From: Oscillospiraceae bacterium
Lineage (GTDB): Bacteria; Bacillota; Clostridia; Oscillospirales; Acutalibacteraceae
Direction of reading: 5' to 3'
Length of the DNA stretch: 47,361 bases
Assembly: GCA_015066095.1 (NCBI GenBank)
Contig: SVPC01000012.1
Span: 1-47,361 of the forward strand
Below, one piece after another: positions 17,372 through 24,571 of this stretch (position 1 is its first letter; the number at the start of each line of letters is the position of its first letter). The translations under genes were made by a program, and so were the position numbers. The notes under the pieces were generated by a model. That model was not told the DNA's origin, made no database searches, and saw only the letters and a program-made list of their open reading frames with translations.

Positions 17372-18379
17372 TTATCTGTAGTTTATGGGTAAAGTGGCGG
17401 TTGCATTTAAAGAACTGTCACCTGTATTGCCGTCAAGATATTCGTGAATTGCTTGCGCACCAACCATAGCGGCGTTATCACCGCAGTATTTAAGCGGCGG
17501 ATAGTAAAGCGAAAGACCACGCTTTTCGCACTCTTTGCTAAAACGCTCACGCAATTCGCTATTTGCAGAAACACCGCCCGCTAACACGATTTTTTTATAT
17601 CCGAATTCTTCTGCAGCAGCAAATGTATTTTTTAAAAGCATATCGCAAACGCGCTGTCTGACAGTCGCACAAACCACGGGCACATCGACTTCTTCACCCT
17701 TTTGGTTCGCGTTATGCACTAAGTTAAGCACCGCTGTTTTAAGACCTGAAAAACTAAAGTCATATTTTCCTGTACTGACTTTTGGATAGGGTAACGGATA
17801 TTTTTTAGTATCTGCCACAGTTGCTATTTTATCAAGGTTTACACCACCCGGATATGGAAGCCCCATACAACGCGCGGTTTTATCAAAGCATTCTCCCGCG
17901 GCATCATCCTGTGTACCGCCTAAAATATTGAATTTGGTATAATCGGTAACTTCTGCTATAACTGTATTACCGCCCGAAACTAAAAGGCACAAAAAAGGCG
18001 GTTTCAAATCGGGGTGAGCAATATAATTAGCGGCTATATGTGAACGCAAATGATGAACGGGGATAAGCGGTACGCCTAAACTTAAAGCCAAGCCTTTTGC
18101 AAAGTTTACACCCACAAGCAATGCACCTATAAGACCCGGGGCAAAGGTTACTGCCACTGCGTCCATATCCGAATAGGTGAGATTTGCGTCCAAAAGCGCT
18201 TGTTCGCATACCTGTGAGATTGCCTCTGCGTGTCTGCGAGAAGCAATTTCGGGTACTACACCGCCGTATATTTTATGTTCTTCAATTTGTGTTGCAATAA
18301 CATTGGAAAGCACGGTGCGGTCTTCTACAATGGCAACCGATGTTTCATCACACGAACTTTCGATGGCTAAAATCTTCAT
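17372..18379 (-). CDS. tsaD: tRNA threonylcarbamoyladenosine transferase TsaD
   Basis: Transfers threonylcarbamoyl to A37 of tRNAs that read ANN codons. The 335 residues contain ESSCDETS near the start, the metal site HHLRSH, LVSGGNT and the C-terminal CGDNAAMVGAQA. Normal length. It directly abuts the phosphatase/RimI fusion gene. TsaB and TsaE, which bacterial TsaD needs, are not in the window. Confidence 0.97.
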   Translation of the reverse strand: MKILAIESSCDETSVAIVEDRTVLSNVIATQIEEHKIYGGVVPEIASRRHAEAISQVCEQALLDANLTYSDMDAVAVTFAPGLIGALLVGVNFAKGLALSLGVPLIPVHHLRSHIAANYIAHPDLKPPFLCLLVSGGNTVIAEVTDYTKFNILGGTQDDAAGECFDKTARCMGLPYPGGVNLDKIATVADTKKYPLPYPKVSTGKYDFSFSGLKTAVLNLVHNANQKGEEVDVPVVCATVRQRVCDMLLKNTFAAAEEFGYKKIVLAGGVSANSELRERFSKECEKRGLSLYYPPLKYCGDNAAMVGAQAIHEYLDGNTGDSSLNATATLPINYR

Positions 18380-19201
18380 TTAATCAAACCTTTTTGTCAT
18401 AATAAGGGCATCTTCTGTGGGGTTTGTGTAAAAGTTTTTACGCTTCCCCTCTGTTTTAAAGCCGTATTTTTCATAAAGTGAAATTGCAGTAAAATTGCTT
18501 TCTCTTACTTCCAGCGAAATAAAGTAAAGAGCATTATCTTTCGCAAAATCGAACAAGTGATTTAAAAGCGCCGAGCCAACACCCTGTTTTCTATAATCGG
18601 GGAAGACTGCGATATTGGTTATATATCCTTCGTCAATTATTGCTGAAATGCCCACATAACCTAAAACTTTGTTATCCTTAGTGGCTATAAAAAATTTTGT
18701 CCCTGTTTCAAAGGCATCTTTTATAGCATTTTCACTCCACGGGGTACTGAAACAAATCTTTTCTAGTTTGGCAATTTCTTTTATGTGGTCATATTGTATG
18801 GGAACTATTTCGACTGAACTTAACAGTTTGTCAAGTTCAGTTATAATTTGGTCGCGACAAGTGATATAGGTATTTAAATCTCCGCCGTAAGGGTCGCAAA
18901 TACCGTCACCCAAAACTTGTGATTTTACCCCTATGCTCTCTAAAGCGTTTTTGTGGGACGATGACATACAAATTATGCTGTCTGCCCACGAGAGCAACTC
19001 TTTAGTTAAGGGAGTAGAAGTGTGGGCAGAAATATCTATACCGATTTGGCTCATTGCAATTTTGGAATTTTCTGATACGGGTGAGCCGTCAGCATATAAT
19101 CCGCAACTTTTAGCGGTGATGTTTTTAAAATGTGTATTTGCGTAACCTTCTGCCATTGGACTACGGCAGGTGTTACCTGTACATACAAATAAAATATTCA
19201 T
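18380..19201 (-). CDS. Fusion: low-molecular-weight protein phosphatase + RimI acetyltransferase
   Basis: Two domains in one 273-residue frame. Residues 1-130 are a low-molecular-weight protein-tyrosine (or arginine) phosphatase: CTGNTCR (Cys7, Arg13) is the CX5R phosphate loop, and DPYGG near residue 107 matches the catalytic Asp-Pro loop. Residues 132-273 are a GNAT acetyltransferase like RimI, which acetylates the N-terminus of ribosomal protein S18: EKICFSTPWSENAI, the acetyl-CoA loop DYRKQGVGSALL and LEVRESNFTAISLYEKYGF. RimI next to tsaD is a standard pairing; the fused phosphatase is not. It abuts polA (stop shares one base) and tsaD. No internal ribosome site is obvious at the junction. 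Confidence 0.9.
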   Translation of the reverse strand: MNILFVCTGNTCRSPMAEGYANTHFKNITAKSCGLYADGSPVSENSKIAMSQIGIDISAHTSTPLTKELLSWADSIICMSSSHKNALESIGVKSQVLGDGICDPYGGDLNTYITCRDQIITELDKLLSSVEIVPIQYDHIKEIAKLEKICFSTPWSENAIKDAFETGTKFFIATKDNKVLGYVGISAIIDEGYITNIAVFPDYRKQGVGSALLNHLFDFAKDNALYFISLEVRESNFTAISLYEKYGFKTEGKRKNFYTNPTEDALIMTKRFD

Positions 19202-21723
19202 TAGCCTTTACTTTCTAACCAATTTTTACCGAAATTTGCATCAGCAGTAAGCGTTACGCTTAAATCTGCCGCATTTTGCATCTCGGTTGCGAGTATCTCG
19301 CACACGGTGTTTGCGTCTTTTTCTTCACATTCCACAATAAGTTCATCGTGTACCTGTAAAATAAGCCTTGCAGACGGAAGTTCTTTTTGAAGACGCTCGA
19401 AAACGCGTATCATAGCAAGTTTTATAATATCGGCGGCTGTGCCTTGAATGGGGGCATTTCGTGCTACGCGTTCACCAAAAGCCCGAAGCATACCGTTAGA
19501 ACTTGTAAGTTCGGGTATTGGGCGGCGTCTGCCAAAAAGGGTGGTAACATAACCGTTTTGTTTGGCTTCGGCTATGGTATCTTCCATATATTTTGCAACC
19601 GAAGAGTAAACCGATAAATAAGATTTTATATAACTATCGGCTTCTTTGCGTGTTACGCCTATATCTTTAGCAAGTGAAAAAGCACCTATACCGTAAACTA
19701 TACCAAAGTTGACCGCTTTCGCACGGCTGCGCATAACGGGAGTAACCATATTGGTAGGCATATTGAAAACCTGTGCGGCGGTTGCGGTGTGAATATCGGT
19801 GCCGTCCTTAAAAGCCGAAATCATATTTTGGTCATTTGCCATACTGGCAAGTACGCGAAGTTCAATTTGTGAATAGTCGGCATCTACTAAAACTTTGCCG
19901 TCTTCCGCTACAAAAAACTCGCGCAGACGTTTTCCTTCTTCAGTTCTTACAGGAATGTTCTGTAAATTGGGTTCTAATGAACTTATACGGCCTGTACGCG
20001 CTTCAGTCTGGTTAAAGGTGGTGTGAATTCTGCCGTCATCGGCAATACATTCTTGCAAACCGTCGGTATAGGTAGATTTAAGTTTAGCAAGTTGCCTATA
20101 TTCCAACAACAACGAAACTGCAGGGTGCAAACTTTTAAGTTCTTCTAAAACTTCTGCATTGGTGCTGTAACCGCTTTTGGTCTTTTTCTTTGCAGGAAGC
20201 CCCAATTTTTCAAACAATGCAACACCCAATTGTTTGGGAGAGTTAAGATTAAACTCATAACCCACAAGTGAATAAATTTCATTCTGAATTTTGTTAATAC
20301 GGCTTTCAAGTTCTTCGCTCATATTTTTAAGACCTAAAGCGTCAACCTTAAAGCCTACGTTTTCCATATCTCCTAAAACCTTTGCCAAGGGTAATTCGAT
20401 ATTCATAAAAAGGTCGTACTGACCGCTGTTTTTAAGTTCTGTCTCTAATTTTTGGCACACATCCCAAAACAGACAAGCATTTTCGATAATAGGGTCTGCT
20501 TCCCCCTCAATTTGGGGTAGCACAGCGCCATATTCGGCGATGAGTCTGTCGGGCGCATAACTTGATGCAGATGGGTTGCAAATATATCCTGCAAGCATAG
20601 CATCAAAAACCACATTTTTAATATCCGGGTTTTGCTTGTAAATCTTTTTATAATCGTAAACTGTTTTTTCAATATCGGGGTTACTTTCAATATCGCGTAC
20701 AGTTTCATAATCGCAAGTGAACACATAACCGCCGCTTACCACTGCATATTCGCCGTCTTCTTCATAAATGGTTGCGGTATTTTCTAAAAGTGGGAGGGCG
20801 GTAACTGTCAATTTTGCTGTCGGGGCAGTGGTTTCAATCGGTTTTGTGTTGTCGGGTTTAAGCCCCATTTTTTCGAGCAATTTAAAAAATTCCAACCTTG
20901 TCATAAGACGGGCAAGTTCTTGCTCATTTACAGGTTTGTTTTTATAGTCTTCGATATTTTTATTTATGGGAGCTGTTTTACAAATAGTACCGAGTTTTCT
21001 GCTTAAAAAAGCAGACTCTTTATCGGCTATGAGTTTGTTTCTCACACCGTCTTTAATTTCAATGGTGTCAATGTTTTGGTAGATATAGTCGATATTATTA
21101 AAGCGGCTTATAAGGTCGGTAGCAGTTTTTTCGCCAACGCCTGCAACACCGGGTATGTTATCCGACGAGTCACCCATAAGGGCTTTAAGTTCTATCATCT
21201 GTTCGGGGGATAGACCATATTTTTCATTAAGTGCCGTTTTATCGTAATTTATAATTTCGGGCTTACCCATTTTGGTAGCAGCCAGTAATACGCGTGTTTT
21301 GTCAGAAATCAGTTGTAAAGAGTCGCGGTCGCCTGTGGAAATAACACATTCATTACCGCTTTGTTCACAAAGACACGCCAAAGTACCCAAAATATCGTCT
21401 GCTTCATAGCCCTCACACTCAATACAGGTGTAACCTGCTAATGTTAGCCATTCTTTTAAAATAGGCATCTGACTGCGAAGTTCATCAGGCATACCTTTTC
21501 TGCCTGCTTTATATTCACTGTACATTTCGTGACGGAATGTGGGGGCTCTAAGGTCAAACGCAACAGCCACACCGTCGGGGGTTTCCAACTCTTCCAAACG
21601 GTGTAAAATGTTTATAAAGCCATATACACCATTGGTGTACTGACCGTCTTTTGTGGTTAAAAGTTTTATACCGTAAAAAGCACGGTTTATAAGACTGTTA
21701 CCGTCTATCGCAAGAAGTTTCAA
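19201..21723 (-). CDS. polA: DNA polymerase I
   Basis: Fills gaps and removes RNA primers in replication and repair. Domains: 5'-3' exonuclease/flap domain (1-290, with SGDRDSLQLI), a middle 3'-5' exonuclease-like domain (300-460) that lacks the catalytic Asp/Glu pattern and is probably inactive, and the family A polymerase domain (motif A VDADYSQIELR, motif B RAKAVNFGIVYG, motif C QVHDELIVEC). I prefer the TTG at 21723, giving MKLLAIDGN, because GGGGGA lies six bases ahead; the ATG at 21738 has no ribosome site and its own codons supply that G run. First gene of a twelve-gene same-strand block. Confidence 0.96.
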   Translation of the reverse strand: MKLLAIDGNSLINRAFYGIKLLTTKDGQYTNGVYGFINILHRLEELETPDGVAVAFDLRAPTFRHEMYSEYKAGRKGMPDELRSQMPILKEWLTLAGYTCIECEGYEADDILGTLACLCEQSGNECVISTGDRDSLQLISDKTRVLLAATKMGKPEIINYDKTALNEKYGLSPEQMIELKALMGDSSDNIPGVAGVGEKTATDLISRFNNIDYIYQNIDTIEIKDGVRNKLIADKESAFLSRKLGTICKTAPINKNIEDYKNKPVNEQELARLMTRLEFFKLLEKMGLKPDNTKPIETTAPTAKLTVTALPLLENTATIYEEDGEYAVVSGGYVFTCDYETVRDIESNPDIEKTVYDYKKIYKQNPDIKNVVFDAMLAGYICNPSASSYAPDRLIAEYGAVLPQIEGEADPIIENACLFWDVCQKLETELKNSGQYDLFMNIELPLAKVLGDMENVGFKVDALGLKNMSEELESRINKIQNEIYSLVGYEFNLNSPKQLGVALFEKLGLPAKKKTKSGYSTNAEVLEELKSLHPAVSLLLEYRQLAKLKSTYTDGLQECIADDGRIHTTFNQTEARTGRISSLEPNLQNIPVRTEEGKRLREFFVAEDGKVLVDADYSQIELRVLASMANDQNMISAFKDGTDIHTATAAQVFNMPTNMVTPVMRSRAKAVNFGIVYGIGAFSLAKDIGVTRKEADSYIKSYLSVYSSVAKYMEDTIAEAKQNGYVTTLFGRRRPIPELTSSNGMLRAFGERVARNAPIQGTAADIIKLAMIRVFERLQKELPSARLILQVHDELIVECEEKDANTVCEILATEMQNAADLSVTLTADANFGKNWLESKG

Positions 21724-21770
21724 ACTTTTGTCCCCCATTTATATTATATATAAATAACAATACATAATAA

Positions 21771-21799
21771 ATTATACCACTATTTAATCAATATGTCAT
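21771..21799 (-). promoter_or_regulatory. Promoter of the polA-to-aspS gene block
   Basis: Minus strand ATGACA (21794-21799), 17-base spacer and TATAAT (21771-21776) preceded by TGG. No convincing terminator was seen between polA and aspS, so much of the block may start here. Confidence 0.65.
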
Positions 21800-21845
21800 C
21801 ATATTTTTTACAATTTTTTAATTTTTTTTAAATTAATTAATGCGC

Positions 21846-21895
21846 TTTTTTAATAATGCATACAGCAAGTGTTGGTTGTGAGCATTATTAAAAAA
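21846..21895. repeat. Long AT-rich inverted repeat
   Basis: TTTTTTAATAATGC can pair with GCATTATTAAAAAA across a 22-base loop (about 21846-21859 with 21882-21895). It abuts the degV terminator and might be an extra terminator or a structured RNA. Confidence 0.5.
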
Positions 21896-21922
21896 TCCCG
21901 TTACGGTTGTAACGGGATTTTT
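21891..21922 (-). terminator. Terminator of degV
   Basis: AAAAATCCCGTTAC (21891-21904) pairs with 21909-21922 around a four-base loop; symmetrical A/T flanks make it work on either strand. Confidence 0.88.
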
Positions 21923-21939
21923 AGTATCTAAATTTAAGT

Positions 21940-22776
21940 TTAAAATTTTTCAAAACCTATAAGCATTCCGCCTTTTTCGGCGTAAAAACTGCAAAGTGCT
22001 CCTGCGTTATAAATTTCGATATCGGCATTTGGGATTTTAGTTATAAGTAAGGCTTTTAGTTGTTCTGCGGCTTCCGTATTAAAGCAGTTAGAAATGCGGA
22101 TTTTGCCGTTTTTACAACCTTCTTGTTGTATGTAATCGGCAATAAATTTTACAGCCTTTTCCTGACCGCGGCATTTGCTTAACTGTTCCAAATCACCTTT
22201 ATCACTTGCTTTGCCTACAACTCTTATTCCTAAAAGTCCGGCGGCTTTTGCGGCAAGCGAACCTACTCTGCCGTTATTGGCAAGATTTCTCATAGATTCG
22301 AGCATAAACAAAAGACCTGTAGATTGCATATATTGGTCTATTTTTTGACAAATTTCATCGAAAGAAAGACCATCGCTTATATATTCGGCAAGTTTTTCTA
22401 TAATAAGCCTTAATTCGGGCCCTGCCGAAAGTGAATTTATCACATAAACATTTCGGTCGGGGTGGGTTTCTAAATATAATTCTTTAGCGGCAAGTGCGGC
22501 GTTATAACTGCCTGAAAGGGTGGCGGTTATGCATACGCAAAAAATATTTTCACTGTCACCAAAAGCCGAAAGCCAATCTTCGGGGTTGGGGCAGGATGTT
22601 GAAGATTTTCCCTTATAGCCTTGCAGAAAATCTACCATGCCCTTAACATCTAATTCGGGGGTGTCGGTAAATTCTTCCTCTGTGGTTATGATTTTAAGGG
22701 GAGCGAATGCAAAGGGAATAGCATCTATTTCAAATGTATCAGCAGACGAGTCTGCCACTATTTTAAATTTTTCCAT
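21940..22776 (-). CDS. DegV family fatty acid-binding protein
   Basis: DegV/FakB-type proteins bind a single fatty acid and, with the kinase FakA, present it for phosphorylation and entry into phospholipids. The 278 residues begin with the family's KIVADSSAD (usually TDSTSD), have the lipid-domain SGSYNAAL and a conserved ESMRNLANNGRVG. It is monocistronic with its own promoter and terminator; no fakA is nearby. The ligand is unknown. Confidence 0.92.
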   Translation of the reverse strand: MEKFKIVADSSADTFEIDAIPFAFAPLKIITTEEEFTDTPELDVKGMVDFLQGYKGKSSTSCPNPEDWLSAFGDSENIFCVCITATLSGSYNAALAAKELYLETHPDRNVYVINSLSAGPELRLIIEKLAEYISDGLSFDEICQKIDQYMQSTGLLFMLESMRNLANNGRVGSLAAKAAGLLGIRVVGKASDKGDLEQLSKCRGQEKAVKFIADYIQQEGCKNGKIRISNCFNTEAAEQLKALLITKIPNADIEIYNAGALCSFYAEKGGMLIGFEKF

Positions 22777-22810
22777 TTTTTACTCCTTGGGGTTTAAATT
22801 TGCTCTTTCG

Positions 22811-22839
22811 AGTATAACTGTCTTATATTAATAATTCAA
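22811..22839 (-). promoter_or_regulatory. Promoter of degV
   Basis: Minus strand TTGAAT (22834-22839) and TATACT (22811-22816), spacer 17. Confidence 0.6.
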
Positions 22840-22951
22840 TCTACTAAGTAAATTTAATGTATACTGAAGAAAAATTCCACTCTACTCATGGTGGAAAAAC
22901 GTTTAATAATCAATAATTTTGACGGTTTCACGGTTTTTCAAATATATGTGT

Positions 22952-22980
22952 GAATATTATGAAAATAAAAATCATACAAT
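22952..22980 (+). promoter_or_regulatory. Sigma-E (mother-cell) promoter of spoIIID
   Basis: GAATATT at 22952-22958, a 14-base spacer and CATACAAT at 22973-22980 match the Bacillus subtilis sigma-E consensus closely. A small TTCCAC/GTGGAA hairpin lies upstream at about 22875-22896; nothing else is apparent in 22840-22951. Confidence 0.8.
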
Positions 22981-23007
22981 TAAATAGTCCATTTTGGAGT
23001 TGATTGT

Positions 23008-23256
23008 ATGAGTAAAACCGTGCTTAAAAGAGCCGAGATGTTAGGCGAGTATATTTTAGATACAGGGGCGACGGTACGCGCCACGGCCAAGGTATTTAAA
23101 ATAAGCAAATCTACTGTACATAAAGATGTTACCGAGCGGCTTTCTTACGATAATCCGCAACTTTACCGTCAAGTAAAGGCGGTGCTTGAAAAGAATAAGC
23201 AAGAGCGTCACATCCGCGGTGGTATGGCGACCCGTAAAAAATATAAAGGTATATAA
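23008..23256 (+). CDS. spoIIID: Sporulation transcriptional regulator SpoIIID
   Basis: A DNA-binding protein made in the mother cell that modulates the sigma-E regulon and the switch to sigma-K. The 82 residues are close to the family length and carry the helix-turn-helix ATVRATAKVFKISKSTVHKDV and a basic C-terminal helix (KKYKG end). The ATG follows GGAG, and the sigma-E promoter upstream fits its known role. It stands alone. Confidence 0.96.
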   Translation: MSKTVLKRAEMLGEYILDTGATVRATAKVFKISKSTVHKDVTERLSYDNPQLYRQVKAVLEKNKQERHIRGGMATRKKYKGI

Positions 23257-23259
23257 AAA

Positions 23260-23287
23260 CAGACTCATACCGTTTGGTGTGAGTCTG
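23260..23287 (+). terminator. Hairpin after spoIIID, possible terminator
   Basis: CAGACTCATAC pairs with GTGTGAGTCTG (one G-T pair). The T run is poor. A second hairpin, TAGGC (23357-23361) with GCCTA (23372-23376), is followed by TTTT and may be the real stop. Confidence 0.5.
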
Positions 23288-23373
23288 TCTGATTATATAA
23301 CAAAAGAAAAAGTTATATTGTCGCTCATGCCGCGACGGGCACGCCCAATCTTTAAGTAGGCGAAAAGATTTGC

Positions 23374-24171
23374 CTATTTTATAAAAGATGCCACTTTTTT
23401 AATGCTTTGATATGCCTTTTCTAAAAATTCGTGTGGGGTTAAATTTTTATAAAGTTCGTTACCGGTATATTTGTTTTCGGTAAATACTTCAAGCATTAAA
23501 GAGCCTTTATAACCGCTTTTTTTAATGTGTGGCATTGATTTTTCGTAATCAATTTTGCCATCAAAAGGCAATAAATGAAGGTCACCGCCGCGTTTACAGT
23601 TGTTATCGTGTATATGGGTGCAAAGCAGTCTGTCACCGTAAAGTGACATATATTCTATACCCTGTGTAAAGCAGTTTTCGTGACCTATATCCCAACAAAA
23701 ACCAACGTTTTTATTTTGTTTAAATGTATCCATAGCCCATGATAGAAATTCGGGCACACGCAAATTTTCAAAGGCGATATTTACGTTTTTATTAAGGCCG
23801 TGTTCTACAAGTTTGCGAAAACGGTTTTTCCCCAGTTCACTCATAGGAGGTGGGTTGAAACCCGCAGAAATATGTACTACTGCGGTGGGGACATTTGCAT
23901 CACTGCAACAATCTATACAATAAAGCAAACTGCCAAAAAGTTCTTCACCTTCTATTCCGTCGCGCCATAAACTGTTAGTACCTGCAAATGGTGCGTGAAC
24001 AAAGGAATATTCTAAATTATAAAGGGCGCAAAGTTCTGCAATATGGCATAAATCGGTAGTATAGGTCATATCGGTAAAAGTTGCGTCAAAGCCCAATTCT
24101 TTGATGGTTTTTAAATATTCTTTTGGGGATAGACCATCTATTGACTCTAAATTTATGCCTAATTTATGCAT
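23374..24171 (-). CDS. Sugar phosphate isomerase/epimerase-like TIM-barrel protein
   Basis: A 265-residue protein of the xylose isomerase-like/AP endonuclease 2 fold. Metal-ligand-type motifs are visible: FENLRVPEFL with Glu, CWDIGHEN (Asp/His), HIHDN (His) and LEVF (Glu). Members isomerise or epimerise sugars, or act on inositol derivatives; the substrate cannot be told. The start at 24171 (MHKLGIN) is chosen for AAAGGGG upstream rather than the longer frame that begins at 24246 and runs into the divergent promoter. It is a lone gene diverging from the T-box operon. Confidence 0.82.
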   Translation of the reverse strand: MHKLGINLESIDGLSPKEYLKTIKELGFDATFTDMTYTTDLCHIAELCALYNLEYSFVHAPFAGTNSLWRDGIEGEELFGSLLYCIDCCSDANVPTAVVHISAGFNPPPMSELGKNRFRKLVEHGLNKNVNIAFENLRVPEFLSWAMDTFKQNKNVGFCWDIGHENCFTQGIEYMSLYGDRLLCTHIHDNNCKRGGDLHLLPFDGKIDYEKSMPHIKKSGYKGSLMLEVFTENKYTGNELYKNLTPHEFLEKAYQSIKKVASFIK

Positions 24172-24239
24172 TTTAATACCCCTTTGTGCTTTATATAAGG
24201 TAATTATATCGCTCAATGGCGAAAAAATCAACAAAATAG

Positions 24240-24268
24240 TTGACAAAAAGACAAAATAGTGATATAAT
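24240..24268 (+). promoter_or_regulatory. Perfect consensus sigma-A promoter of the first T-box unit
   Basis: TTGACA (24240-24245), 17-base spacer, TATAAT (24263-24268). Such a strong promoter is typical where control is exercised afterwards by a riboswitch. Confidence 0.9.
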
Positions 24269-24289
24269 TACCAAAAATCAAATTTTAAA

Positions 24290-24540
24290 TGCTTTGACGA
24301 AGACGGTTTGGATATTTTGTTTTCAGAGAGTCGGCGGTTGCTGTGAGCCGATAGCGGGAATCCTCATAACCCATCCCTTCCGAGCAGAAAAGCTGAAACA
24401 ACAGTAGGTTTTTCCGTGATTGCTGCGTAAAGGCATAGGAATTGTTAGATTCCAAGAGTGGCAGTTTTACTGCAATTTGAGTGGTACCGCGAGTGTTTAT
24501 TATCACCCGTCTCAAAGCGATTTGAGATGGGTGTTTTTTA
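24290..24540 (+). promoter_or_regulatory. T-box riboswitch 1, predicted specifier AUC (Ile)
   Basis: A tRNA-sensing leader. Visible parts: Stem I base GAAG (24299-24302) with CTTC (24377-24380), the AGAGAG and GGCGGTTGCTGTGAGCCG Stem I elements, a small stem GCAGT/ACTGC, and the T-box GAGTGGTACCGCG (24479-24491). TTTGAG (24476-24481) can pair with CTCAAA (24511-24516) as antiterminator; otherwise CTCAAA joins the terminator (24504-24533, then a T run). The UGGU bulge complements an ACCA tRNA end (A73). Reading the specifier loop as CATCC gives AUC, isoleucine; this triplet is my inference. Confidence 0.92.
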
Positions 24541-24571
24541 TTGAATTTGAAAATGAAAGGGAGTAATTATT

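Noticed and set aside
20820-21000. Possible frameshift or domain loss in polA
   Set aside because: The low-similarity middle is the degenerate 3'-5' exonuclease region common in Gram-positive PolA; the frame is continuous.
24172-24246. Longer start for the TIM-barrel protein at 24246
   Set aside because: The extra 25 codons run into the divergent promoter, and AAAGGGG precedes the later ATG.
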